Positions 9,072 to 16,611 of a stretch of 64,000 bases of DNA are shown here, piece by piece. The notes beneath the pieces are model-generated. The model was not told where the DNA came from. It saw only the letters and a list, made by a program, of their open reading frames with translations, and made no database searches. The number at the start of each line of letters is the position of its first letter. Within the stretch, counting starts at the first letter, position 1. Source of the stretch: Bdellovibrio sp. UBA4095 (GTDB taxonomy: Bacteria > Bdellovibrionota > Bdellovibrionia > Bdellovibrionales > Bdellovibrionaceae); NCBI GenBank assembly GCA_002381805.1, contig DFXZ01000010.1:1-64000 (forward strand), written 5' to 3'. Made by a program: the position numbers and the translations under genes.

Positions 9072-9491
9072 TTAGGATCCTGCACTGACCCACTGGAGGG
9101 CTTGTTCTCTTTCGACAAACGTGCGCATCAAATTAACTTTGCCGTCCCGGAAGGTGAAGCCATCTGCAATATGCGCGTCGATCCACTCCGGCTCATTTTT
9201 CAACCTAACACGCACATGGACAAAAACGACGACCTTTCCTCCGGCACAGATAAACTGCTCTGGCTCACAAGATCCTTCGGTCCAGGTCCCACGACCTTGC
9301 GATATGTGCGCTTCCATTTCCTTGAGACCACGGACTATTCCAGCAGCTGGAAACCCCTCCGGCTCAATTCGTTCGATATCGGCATGGAAAAAAGTTAGAG
9401 CCGCAGAAACATCGTTTCTATTGATGGCCGCGTAAATTTCTTTGAGCGCCATTATTTCAGCCGCACAACTTGAAACCTCGTTCGATGACAT
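9072..9491 (-). CDS. NTF2-like (SnoaL-type) protein
   Basis: A 139-residue protein chosen to start at the ATG at 9491 because GGAGAG lies just upstream; the frame extends 90 bases further without a ribosome site. It has the NTF2-like cone-fold pattern: helix EIYAAINRNDVSAALTFF, strand with ADIERIEPEGFP, then alternating strands and the ending FTFRDGKVNLMRTFVE. Such domains are small enzymes or binding proteins; the ligand cannot be read from the sequence. It is convergent with the membrane protein gene. Confidence 0.75.
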   Translation of the reverse strand: MSSNEVSSCAAEIMALKEIYAAINRNDVSAALTFFHADIERIEPEGFPAAGIVRGLKEMEAHISQGRGTWTEGSCEPEQFICAGGKVVVFVHVRVRLKNEPEWIDAHIADGFTFRDGKVNLMRTFVEREQALQWVSAGS

Positions 9492-9744
9492 TAACTCTCC
9501 ACTGAAAAATCCTGTCGATGATAGAACTAAATTTAGTAACTTTTCACAGCAACGTCGTGAATTCGATCCGAATCGCGACAATCTGGTCTTAATCCATGTT
9601 AATTAGAGTAAACTTAGGGGTAAAACAAATTTTCGCGACTTCAGAATTCCAGTCTGACTAGGGTATCTGACATTCCATCTGAAAGATGAATGAGATTATA
9701 AGTGAGTTCTGCCATCGACTGTGCAGAACCGTATTTTCGACCCC

Positions 9745-9807
9745 ACAAATAAAAAAACCGAGAGTTTAAGCTCTCGGTCATTATCCAGATCATTTGTGTG
9801 GAGATGG
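9745..9807. repeat. Island flank repeat, copy 1 (tRNA-Asp 3' flank terminator sequence)
   Basis: It shares the sequence from ACAAATAAAAAAACCGAGAG through CATTTGTGTGGAGA with copies at 12006, 13711 and 16517, all in the same orientation. It contains the hairpin CCGAGAGTTTAAGCTCTCGG (9758-9777). It stops before the part next to the tRNA end, so it is the shortest copy and marks the outer edge of the island. Confidence 0.85.
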
Positions 9808-9816
9808 CTACATAGA

Positions 9817-10404
9817 CTACAACTTCATTAATTCGTTAAACATTAGTTCTTTGTTCTTTTTAAACTCTTCCTCAAGATTTCGCTGCGTGTTGTTTAGTGT
9901 AATACCCATAAGAAGTTCGACCAGTATCAAATAAATAGCAAATTCAGCTGTACAGTAAAAATTATTAATCTGCTCCAGCTTGTGTCTTAACTGACCACTC
10001 TTATCCCATCTATCAACTATATACAGAACAGCCGTCTTATGGCCTTCATTTATGTCACGCCCACTTAAGCTATGCGCGAGCCCATTTCTAATCTGATTTA
10101 TCGCATCGATGGCTCTAAAAGTTTCCGCATTCAAAGTGTTAAGTTTTTTTACTAAATCAAGTTTATTTTTAAAGCTTACTTTATGTCCATCCACTCGTTT
10201 GATTTCTGGATAAACTGCTAAAATGTAGTCTTCCAAATATTTCTCTAAAATTAGATGATATGATAGGAATCTTCCCAATTCAGAGGTCTTTTGTGTATTT
10301 GATTGAATATCATCCAAAGCGCTTTGGATCTCTGTAATTCCTGAGTCAAATAACGGTCGAAATAGAGCTGCTAATGTTTCATTGCCCTCAGTATTGCTAG
10401 ACAC
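9817..10404 (-). CDS. HEPN-like protein (candidate RNase), second HEPN gene of operon
   Basis: A 195-residue mostly helical protein with a GTG start behind AAGGTGA. The segment INQIRNGLAHSL contains Arg106-x4-His111, the R-x4-6-H signature of HEPN RNases, placed between two long helices as in that fold. The second half is helical with a hydrophobic stretch (about 152-172). It begins 38 bases after the stop of a second HEPN gene (10443-11369), so the two are probably one transcript. HEPN proteins act as RNA-cleaving toxins or effectors in abortive infection, toxin-antitoxin and CRISPR systems. The role here is inferred. It ends just next to repeat copy 1. Confidence 0.65.
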   Translation of the reverse strand: MSSNTEGNETLAALFRPLFDSGITEIQSALDDIQSNTQKTSELGRFLSYHLILEKYLEDYILAVYPEIKRVDGHKVSFKNKLDLVKKLNTLNAETFRAIDAINQIRNGLAHSLSGRDINEGHKTAVLYIVDRWDKSGQLRHKLEQINNFYCTAEFAIYLILVELLMGITLNNTQRNLEEEFKKNKELMFNELMKL

Positions 10405-10442
10405 TTAGATCACCTTCTTTCTCTTATCATCTACTTTATGAG

Positions 10443-11369
10443 TTAATCATCTTTCTCAGCTCTTCGCTGACACCAAGCACAAATGCCGCTCCCATCTATT
10501 TCATCAACTGGTATTTGTCTGCTACAGTACAAGCAGTCACTATGAAATGATTCTCCACAATTAGCACAAACCAAATCTTCAACTATCAAAGTTGCTCGAT
10601 CACATGATGGACAACTTATGCTGCCTGGATTTCCACCGTCTTTAACTGAATTATGGTTTTCAAAACCAAACTGATTTTCAACAACACATTCGATGACCTG
10701 TTCTTGATCAAAATTTTCGTTACAGAACCTACAATCTAAACTGCCATCTTTATTTAAAATCACTAATTCTGATGCACATTCTGGACAGAATAACTCGATA
10801 GGACATCCGTTAACGATACTAGATTCAGTTTTAAAACCACTCCAGGTGGATGCACATCGAGATTTTTCGACCTCATAGATATCTTTTATATTAACAAATG
10901 CATTATATATCGAGTCTCCCAACTCTTCTTTAATATCCAAATCCATTTCTTCAGTCATAAATTCAGTTAAAAGTATAAAGGCTTTGGTTATTACTTCCTG
11001 GACAGCTTCTGCTTTTAACTCTGTATATCTATGCTCTAAGTCATTGCGCACATTTGATATTTCAATAAGTACTTTCCAGTTCATTTTAATTCCAAGTGCT
11101 TTGAAGCGGTCCTGAATTGAATTAGTATCTACGGTTTTATGCCCCTTAGCTTTCCAAACAATTTTCCCATTAACGAATTGAGGCAATACCCTTTCGGATA
11201 TCATCACATCACCCATTTCTGGTGCCATACATCTTAGCTTTTCTTTAAGAATCAATAGCAGACCAGCATAGACATTGCGCAAAGCTGATTTATATCTTGC
11301 GGCGGTTCCAACTTGATAGTCCTCAACCCCACAAATGAGCGCATCAATTGCATTATCATACATTGACAT
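10443..11369 (-). CDS. HEPN-like protein with C-terminal zinc ribbons
   Basis: A 308-residue protein whose ATG overlaps the stop of the 55-residue gene upstream (TGATG). Residues 1-150 are helical and contain ISNVRNDLEHRY, giving Arg108-x4-His113, the HEPN signature. Residues 190-305 hold several Cys pairs: CPEC/CRFC, CPSC/CANC and CLYC/CAWC, which form about three zinc ribbons. A fusion of HEPN and zinc ribbons suggests an RNA-binding nuclease or sensor. It is operon-linked to a small Lys-rich protein and a second HEPN protein. The domain calls rest on short motifs; the fold should be confirmed. Confidence 0.65.
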   Translation of the reverse strand: MSMYDNAIDALICGVEDYQVGTAARYKSALRNVYAGLLLILKEKLRCMAPEMGDVMISERVLPQFVNGKIVWKAKGHKTVDTNSIQDRFKALGIKMNWKVLIEISNVRNDLEHRYTELKAEAVQEVITKAFILLTEFMTEEMDLDIKEELGDSIYNAFVNIKDIYEVEKSRCASTWSGFKTESSIVNGCPIELFCPECASELVILNKDGSLDCRFCNENFDQEQVIECVVENQFGFENHNSVKDGGNPGSISCPSCDRATLIVEDLVCANCGESFHSDCLYCSRQIPVDEIDGSGICAWCQRRAEKDD

Positions 11370-11536
11370 CAAGCCACCTCGTTGGGAGATTCGCCCTCTG
11401 GTCCATAACTATAAAAAACGTGCCCATAAATGTCGTTACAAAACTCACTTTCGAACTGCTTTAGGCATTCAGTTGTTGTCAGTTCTTTTTTAGATTTTAC
11501 CTGTGAGCTCTTTTTTGCATTTTTCTTTTTAACCAT
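11369..11536 (-). CDS. Small basic protein, first gene of the HEPN operon
   Basis: A 55-residue reading frame with ATG at 11536 preceded by AGAGAGGGAA. The N-terminal 19 residues are strongly Lys-rich (MVKKKNAKKSS...) and the rest is acidic/aromatic (FESEFCNDIYGHVFYSYG). Its TGA overlaps the ATG of the HEPN-zinc-ribbon gene by one base, a sign of translational coupling. It could be an antitoxin, a regulator or only a coupling leader. No homologue is recognised. Confidence 0.6.
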   Translation of the reverse strand: MVKKKNAKKSSQVKSKKELTTTECLKQFESEFCNDIYGHVFYSYGPEGESPNEVA

Positions 11537-11557
11537 TGGCGTTCCCTCTCTTTAGGC

Positions 11558-11703
11558 TCATCTTATTGTTTTGAGGAAGCCCCGCCATGCTTTTACCCAT
11601 TCGTCCTCCTCAGAGACCTTTAACTTCCACAGAGCCTGCGCCGATTTTCTATGGGCAGGCATAGCGCCCTTCCCAAGCCACTTATAGACGGTTATAGAAG
11701 GTT
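11558..11703 (-). pseudogene. Frameshifted relic of an excisionase/MerR-like HTH protein
   Basis: Reading the minus strand gives ITVYKWLGKGAMPAHRKSARRL, then after a two-base shift WKLKVSEEDEWVKAW, ending at TGA 11558. Together these match the winged-helix pattern of excisionase-type DNA-binding domains (T-V-Y-x-W-L...G-x-x-P-A-x-R...W-x-x-x...E-x-D-E-W-L). The frame has a stop upstream of the HTH and a frameshift in the middle, so it cannot make a complete protein. It is probably a remnant of the island's own integration/excision module. Confidence 0.55.
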
Positions 11704-11794
11704 ATAGGGGCCACTCCCAGGTGATCATGACCTGCACCCTTAACCTAGCCCACTCTAACTGCTATATTATGGTGGCATAAATAAGGAATTGTCT

Positions 11795-11947
11795 ATGGTA
11801 ATCAGGAAATATGGCCCTGAACAAGTTGTTCAAATCAGAAGAGAATATCGAGTTTTCACCAAAAATAATGTTTACTTTGAAGGCGCCGAACACCACAGAA
11901 GCACGCCAATGAAAGAAAAAAAGAGTTCTTCGAAAGAATCTTCTTAA
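11795..11947 (+). CDS. Small hypothetical protein (50 aa)
   Basis: ATG with AAGGA seven bases upstream, and a TATATTAT element about 20 bases before it. The product begins MVIRKYGPEQVVQIRREYRV, is basic, and ends in a Lys/Ser-rich tail. It lies between the HTH relic and repeat copy 2, divergent from the HEPN operon. There is no recognised family. Its position and size would suit a regulator or antitoxin, but this is a guess. Confidence 0.4.
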   Translation: MVIRKYGPEQVVQIRREYRVFTKNNVYFEGAEHHRSTPMKEKKSSSKESS

Positions 11948-12005
11948 GATATCTAAAATTCCACAACTAAATGTTTCCGAAGCCAGATCAGGTGCAATCA
12001 ACCTC

Positions 12006-12102
12006 ACAAATAAAAGGACCGAGAGTTTAAACTCTCAGTTCATTATCAAGATCATCTGTGTGTAGAGTGGTCATTTTCAGTTTTCTAGCAAAAATAGGTG
12101 GT
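12006..12102. repeat. Island flank repeat, copy 2 (degenerate)
   Basis: ACAAATAAAAGGACCGAGAG begins a diverged copy of the same element, with changes in both hairpin arms and in the tRNA-proximal part (TTTTCTAGCAAAAATAGGTGG instead of the intact end). It has the same orientation as the other copies. The drift suggests it is the oldest junction. Confidence 0.75.
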
Positions 12103-12139
12103 CAATATCGGAAGAGCTCGAAATTCTTGAAATCAATAG

Positions 12140-12772
12140 CTAAAGCGCGATCCCCTTTTTCATTACTTCTGCATTCACCTTGTCGACGTCAACTGGAATT
12201 AAATCTCTCGTTATTTCTTTTAGCATTTCTAATCGATCACAAGCATCTTTTCCCGAAAACCATCTCAGACTCTTATTTGTAAAACATTTTCGATGTATCT
12301 CTCCAAATAGATCAACATATTCGATGGTAACGAACTTTTCAAAATCTACATTCGGATCCTCCAATTTTAAAGCCATCTTCCTTGAATAATTATTTGGCTG
12401 ATAGCATCGAAATAATGTCCCCTCAGTTGATCGATAAGTCATTGTTCCCACATAATAGACTACTGGCAAAACAAGAGTTCTATCTCCAAACTTTTTTAAT
12501 ATGAATACATCTTTAGAGACAATTGTTGCCTCTAATACTCTCTTTCCAATATTATCAATAAATAGCTCTTCATGACTGTATCTATTTGTCCCCTCCTCCA
12601 GTCTTAAACTACTACGCACACGAATATCTGGTTGTGTAAGAACTTTATCTCTCTCACTAGCTCTGAGTTGTAAGTTATAGCTAAGACTAGCAAGAACCAC
12701 TGTCACAAAGGTAAAAATAACTATGTTTCCGATTTCAAAGTATATTTTATTTTGTTTAAGGAAGGTCTTCAT
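12140..12772 (-). CDS. Membrane-anchored hypothetical protein
   Basis: A 210-residue protein with one N-terminal membrane helix (IGNIVIFTFVTVVLASLSYNL, about residues 14-34) and a soluble remainder rich in beta strands, with four Cys. The ATG at 12772 is preferred to a TTG ten bases upstream. It is divergent from the gene at 12861, sharing an AT-rich intergenic region of about 90 bases. No family is recognised. It sits inside the island segment between repeat copies 2 and 3. Confidence 0.6.
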   Translation of the reverse strand: MKTFLKQNKIYFEIGNIVIFTFVTVVLASLSYNLQLRASERDKVLTQPDIRVRSSLRLEEGTNRYSHEELFIDNIGKRVLEATIVSKDVFILKKFGDRTLVLPVVYYVGTMTYRSTEGTLFRCYQPNNYSRKMALKLEDPNVDFEKFVTIEYVDLFGEIHRKCFTNKSLRWFSGKDACDRLEMLKEITRDLIPVDVDKVNAEVMKKGIAL

Positions 12773-12860
12773 AAAAATCAAATACCTACTTACATTCTAA
12801 ATTAAAATTGTTTATTTCTGTAAAGTATACTAGAATAGGGGTAAATTATTAACTATAGGA

Positions 12861-13493
12861 ATGTCTCAATCTGATTTTCAAGACTACGGAAGCGGCATGC
12901 AACTTAATATTGCTAAAAAACTTAGAGCAGAAGTTGAATCGGGCGTTATTAGAGAGACACAAGTCGTTTACCTGATGGCAAGTATCCGAAAAATTCTTGA
13001 ACAGTTGGATGAGACAGCTCAGTTTGGCCGACTCAGATTTTTCTGCGACTGGGTTTTACACTCCCGTCTATCTCGCCCGCCGGCGCAAGAAGTTGTTGGA
13101 ATCTTGCAAACAATTTACGATAGTATGGTTGCAGGAACACGATTGCCACAATTCTCCGAAGCGATGCTCCTTGTAAGGTTTGAGCTTCTTAAAGACAATC
13201 TGTCCACATTTCTTAGACAGTTCGACATAAAAGACTTTACTCAAGATACTAATGCATGGGTTGCATTTATTTGTATTTACTCAAAGGTTGTAGCGGACTG
13301 CCCACTAGAAATGCCTAACAATTTCGTAGGAAATATAAGAAAAATTTCTATTCATTTAGAGATCTCTGATAAACTTATTGATGATCATTTACCGTATAAG
13401 ATTAACTGGAATTTCGAGGCGCGAGAAGATCTTCCACCAGCTTCCTATTTTATATTAAATACTTACTCGGTAGCAGCTATAGGAGGAAACTGA
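12861..13493 (+). CDS. Hypothetical island protein
   Basis: A 210-residue soluble protein with a helical N-terminal half. The segment RLRFFCDWVLHSRLSRPPA (about 54-72) is reminiscent of short uncharacterised proteins found in mobile or defence regions, but I cannot name the family. There is no membrane segment. The gene begins at ATG 12861 shortly after an AT-rich promoter region shared with the divergent gene, and only an AGGA lies immediately upstream. It is the only plus-strand gene of this island segment. Confidence 0.55.
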   Translation: MSQSDFQDYGSGMQLNIAKKLRAEVESGVIRETQVVYLMASIRKILEQLDETAQFGRLRFFCDWVLHSRLSRPPAQEVVGILQTIYDSMVAGTRLPQFSEAMLLVRFELLKDNLSTFLRQFDIKDFTQDTNAWVAFICIYSKVVADCPLEMPNNFVGNIRKISIHLEISDKLIDDHLPYKINWNFEAREDLPPASYFILNTYSVAAIGGN

Positions 13494-13710
13494 TACTTAA
13501 TTTTTTTCGTTTCTTCTCTTATCTTCTTTTTCCTAGCATGACAATACTACAATTCAAAAGGTCATTTTTAGATCATCAACATTACGAGACGTGGCTTATC
13601 ACTAGAGATCCTCAAACAATTTTGACAACAACTAATATATTATACGAACGCCTGATTCGATTGATGGATTTGATTTAAAGGGCTTCGATCCCTTTTTGCG
13701 CAACCGACCC

Positions 13711-13807
13711 CACGAATAAAAAAACCGAGAGTTTAAGCTCTCGGTTCATTATCCAGATCATTTGTGTGGAGAGGCCATTTTAAGTTTACTAGCGAAAATG
13801 GCGGGCC
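13711..13807. repeat. Island flank repeat, copy 3 (near-complete)
   Basis: It is nearly identical to the tRNA-proximal copy 4 from the terminator hairpin (13725-13744) through GGCCATTTTAAGTTTACTAG to GCGAAAATGGCGGG. It includes the reverse complement of the last seven bases of the tRNA-Asp gene (CCC-G-CCA) before diverging. This makes it a good candidate for a duplicated attachment site. Confidence 0.85.
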
Positions 13808-14095
13808 GTATGGGACGAGTTTAGAACTTCTATACATCAATCATTTGAGCCGCAAGGGCCACTAAGGTGGATATAAATCAAAACTCTAAGTCATTTTTTA
13901 TGAAATTTTTTCATTAAAATCGCTTTACCTCTTAATTCTTAATCCATTAAAGTCAACTCGAACTGCGTATTTTTGCCTAAAATCAATAACTTGCGGATTC
14001 AATACCAGACCTTAAAGGGTTAAGTATTTACTTGTTTTTACCGATCTACTATTATAGAAACATACCGATTATTGAGATTAATTTCTCAAAAGGAC
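13808..14095. other. Gene-free island stretch, no clear coding content
   Basis: AT-rich sequence without a credible reading frame. It contains two TACCGAT words 24 bases apart (near 14039 and 14063) around an ACTATTATAG element, which could be a promoter with an operator. A terminator-like hairpin follows at 14099-14128, so a short untranslated RNA from about 14060 to 14128 is possible but weakly supported. Confidence 0.3.
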
Positions 14096-14098
14096 CTA

Positions 14099-14128
14099 GG
14101 GGCCGCCTTGATGTGCCCCCTTTTTTTT
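14099..14128 (+). terminator. Terminator-like hairpin
   Basis: Arms GGGGC (14099-14103) and GCCCC (14115-14119) with an 11-base loop are followed by eight T residues. No plus-strand gene ends here, so it may end a small RNA. It faces the end of the minus-strand gene at 14135. Confidence 0.55.
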
Positions 14129-14134
14129 CTCTTT

Positions 14135-15223
14135 TTAGTAATTTCGAGTCAAAAAGCTAACGCCGATTTCAACTAAGTCTCCCTTTTTATTTTTGGTTTT
14201 GACCAGTTGGGATTTTTTCGCCGTATATCGAAAATCTTCTTTTTCCAAACGTTTTAAAGTTTCGTTATATACCTGCCAAAAATCATCTTTCTTATTTTGT
14301 CCACGCTTTGCAGTTAGATGTTTGTTGATGGCAGGACATATTAAATAAATATACTCAAAATCATGCTGCGCTTTTATTCGATTTAATAAGTGATTCACCC
14401 CACCCATTTTAAGTTGATATGACGAACTTACAAGGATGAAGCGCACTTTAATAAAACTTCCTTCAAACTTCAGCTTACTATTCTCGTTCTCTTCTCGTTC
14501 CGTAATATCCCGAACAAAGTCTACGAACTGCGACGTTTCTTCCTTAATTTTTGAGTGTTCAAAAGTTTCAAAGTCCCGTCTATTTAGCTCAATAAATTGC
14601 TGCAGAATAACTCGTGTCAAAAGTCCAAATCTTTGAACATTTCGAAGACTTTCCATTAGCTTTTCGAATGTAGGATTTTTAGAATACTCTTCAGGTAAAA
14701 TTTTCGAGTCAAAATAGTCTCTTGCTGATATCATTTTTTGACTTACAAATGCTTCTCTACATACTACATAAATTACGCCTTTTTCCAAATGGGGATCTAA
14801 AGTCATCGCCGCCTTAGGCAATAGTGATTTAGAAACATATTGGAGGGTCGCATTGGTAAGATTTGATGGACTACATTTCGCCGAGTTAAGCGCTATAAGA
14901 ACCGTCTCACCCTCAGCTATATCATTTAAGTGTAAATTACTTTGAATATCAAACTTAACTTTTTTTGCCAGACCATCTTCGAAATTAGAAAATGCTGGGT
15001 TCTTCTTTATTTTTTTTAATGATTTGTTAATTGAGCTTTCGGCGTACTTGCGATTTGCAAAGCCCCAGATCCCTGCCAACATTTGCCAAAACTTTCCATC
15101 AAGAAAAAGTTTAATTATGACGCCTGTAAATACGGTACCACCGGCTGCCTTAGCTAAAAAAATAGGAGTAATTTGAATATTAATTGTCGTTAGACTTTGA
15201 TTAAGAAAATTAATATCAGCCAT
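14135..15223 (-). CDS. Membrane-anchored hypothetical protein, second gene of a two-gene island operon
   Basis: A 362-residue protein. The ATG at 15223 is chosen because it overlaps the stop of the upstream 77-residue zinc-motif gene by eight bases; a further start at 15256 would overlap it by 41. A hydrophobic region at about residues 18-60 probably forms one or two membrane helices. The rest is soluble and charged, with two long helical stretches and a beta-containing part (KVRFILVSSSYQL, FEYIYLICPAI). No catalytic motif is evident. Coupling to a small Cys-rich protein inside the island suggests an accessory, possibly defence, module. Confidence 0.6.
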   Translation of the reverse strand: MADINFLNQSLTTINIQITPIFLAKAAGGTVFTGVIIKLFLDGKFWQMLAGIWGFANRKYAESSINKSLKKIKKNPAFSNFEDGLAKKVKFDIQSNLHLNDIAEGETVLIALNSAKCSPSNLTNATLQYVSKSLLPKAAMTLDPHLEKGVIYVVCREAFVSQKMISARDYFDSKILPEEYSKNPTFEKLMESLRNVQRFGLLTRVILQQFIELNRRDFETFEHSKIKEETSQFVDFVRDITEREENENSKLKFEGSFIKVRFILVSSSYQLKMGGVNHLLNRIKAQHDFEYIYLICPAINKHLTAKRGQNKKDDFWQVYNETLKRLEKEDFRYTAKKSQLVKTKNKKGDLVEIGVSFLTRNY

Positions 15224-15449
15224 TTGCGTCTCTCTGAGATCTGTATATGCAGTCAAGCTTTCGGCAGCACACTACTATCTTGTTATCTTTCTTTTGTAGC
15301 AATGCAATTTCATTCGGATCGTGTATCTGGGTAGAGCACCATCTACATTTTAACGTTCCTTTTATCAATCTATCCTTAAGATTCAAATTTTCTAGAGTCT
15401 TTAAAAGATCAAATTCATGAACTAGCTTCTTTCGGTCGACCACGGCCAT
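15216..15449 (-). CDS. Small zinc-motif protein
   Basis: A 77-residue protein with an excellent ribosome site (GGAGGACTAA before ATG). CRWC (about 35-38) and CCRKLDC (about 61-67) form a four-Cys zinc knuckle of ribbon type. The N-terminal 30 residues are helical and charged. It overlaps and is translationally coupled to the membrane-anchored protein downstream. It may be a nucleic-acid-binding partner or sensor; no family is recognised. Confidence 0.65.
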   Translation of the reverse strand: MAVVDRKKLVHEFDLLKTLENLNLKDRLIKGTLKCRWCSTQIHDPNEIALLQKKDNKIVVCCRKLDCIYRSQRDANG

Positions 15450-15709
15450 TTAGTCCTCCAAAAAGACGACGATACGAACACATTAAACAAGGAGGATTGT
15501 CGATTTATTACCATTCCGTCAAAGTCATTTGTCAGACATTACGAATATGCCGCAACACATCCTTGTTTATAAAGATTACCGATATTTCAGACTGTCACGA
15601 GTGAGCAATATGGATGAACTTTTGCCGCACGTGAAACCGCCTTACCAAGCATCTTGCCGTGAACAGCTATGACTCCATAGAGCGCGCGGAATGCTTATAG
15701 GTTAGGTGC

Positions 15710-16378
15710 ATGGAAGTAACAGCACCTTGCCCCATCTGTAAATCATTTAACCTCTGCGATTGTGGAAAGGCCTTTACCACTTTTTTCAGAATTTTAGACG
15801 CGGTGAATACTAGGGTATTAAGGGAGCAAGCTTCGTCAAAGGTTGAGAATTTACCTGTAATCGCTGCAGGGATTGATAAACTTGAAACTTACTTTAACGA
15901 ACCTTTAACGACAGAATTTGTTTTAAAAAGGTCACAACAGCTCGGATTTATGGCTGAGCAGACCTATCTGAAAGAGCGCACACCTTTTCTTAAAATTTCT
16001 GATGAAGATAAGTACATATTTCTTAAGCCTGGAATGGACAGAACACACATCGACAGAAAGGTCACTAATCCCAACAGATTTAATAGCTGGAGCCATTATA
16101 TGGATTTTATTGAAAGCGTCCTTAGCCCCCTGGTCGTGAAAAACGCCATACTCAGTAGATTAGATCTCAACCTGGACTTTTTATGCACTTTCGCCGACCT
16201 CCTACAATCCATAGATGTCAAAAACAAGCGAAGTGCCTTATCCTTCAGGGACGAATCCGGGGAGCGAACTGGCCTTATCATCGGCAAAGGTAAGGAAAAC
16301 ATAGAAATTTATGATAAGGCAAAGCAGTCCAAATTAGATTCAGCTCGAAAGTCCTTAAATGGACCGAAAATGAGCTAG
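15710..16378 (+). pseudogene. Truncated replication-initiation (Rep)-like protein
   Basis: A 222-residue frame. The part ILSRLDLNLDFLCTF (about 146-160) and GLIIGKGKENIEIYDKAKQ (about 187-205) match the pattern of phage/plasmid rolling-circle Rep proteins: an Arg-x-Asp strand, then G-x-x-I-G-K...Y-D-K. The family's C-terminal half, normally after Y-D-K, is missing: the frame ends abruptly where serine-recombinase-like sequence begins in another frame. The N-terminus has a CPIC/CDCG Cys group. It may be transcribed, but is probably a deletion product. Confidence 0.55.
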
Positions 16379-16518
16379 AAAGAGCCGAATCAATCGGAGC
16401 TAAGGAAAAAGAAGCCCTCCTTGCGAACCTTAAGCGTCGATTCAAAGAAACAGAAAAGCGTCATTCAGAAGCTTGCGACCGCTATTTGGACGGCAAAATC
16501 CCCGACGAACTATGGGAG
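16348..16518 (+). pseudogene. C-terminal fragment of a serine recombinase
   Basis: In the frame shifted from the Rep relic, the sequence reads KVLKWTENELERAES, then LLANLKRRFKETEKRHSEAC and DRYLDGKIPDELWE. This is typical of the coiled-coil region near the C-terminus of large serine recombinases (L-Y-x-D-x-L-D-G-x-I-x-x-x-x-W/Y). It has no start, no catalytic domain, and it is cut at 16518 by repeat copy 4. The junction with the Rep relic near 16348 marks an old deletion. Confidence 0.55.
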
Positions 16519-16611
16519 TTACAAATAAAAAAACCGAGAGTTTAAGCTCTCGGTTCATTATCCAGATCATTTGTGTGGAGAGGCCATTTTCAGTTTACTA
16601 GCGAAAATGGC
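16517..16611. repeat. Island flank repeat, copy 4 (tRNA-proximal)
   Basis: The most complete copy. It runs from ACAAATAAAAAAACCGAGAG to the CCA end of the tRNA-Asp gene, so the tRNA and its terminator are joined by this element. It has the same orientation as copies 1-3. It is the expected position of the chromosomal attachment site at the tRNA 3' end. Confidence 0.85.
16526..16553 (-). terminator. Terminator of the tRNA-Asp gene
   Basis: Reading the minus strand, CCGAGAGCTTAAACTCTCGG (16553-16534) is a strong hairpin followed by seven T residues. It lies about 55 bases downstream of the tRNA 3' end. The same hairpin is duplicated in the other repeat copies. Confidence 0.85.

Noticed and set aside
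13538..13678. A 46-residue frame (MTILQFKRSF...)
   Set aside because: No ribosome site and no resemblance to a known family; it may be chance in AT-rich DNA.
9745..16611. CRISPR-like reading of the four repeated elements
   Set aside because: The repeats are about 60-97 bases, more than 1.5 kb apart, and contain a terminator; there are no regular spacers and no cas genes.
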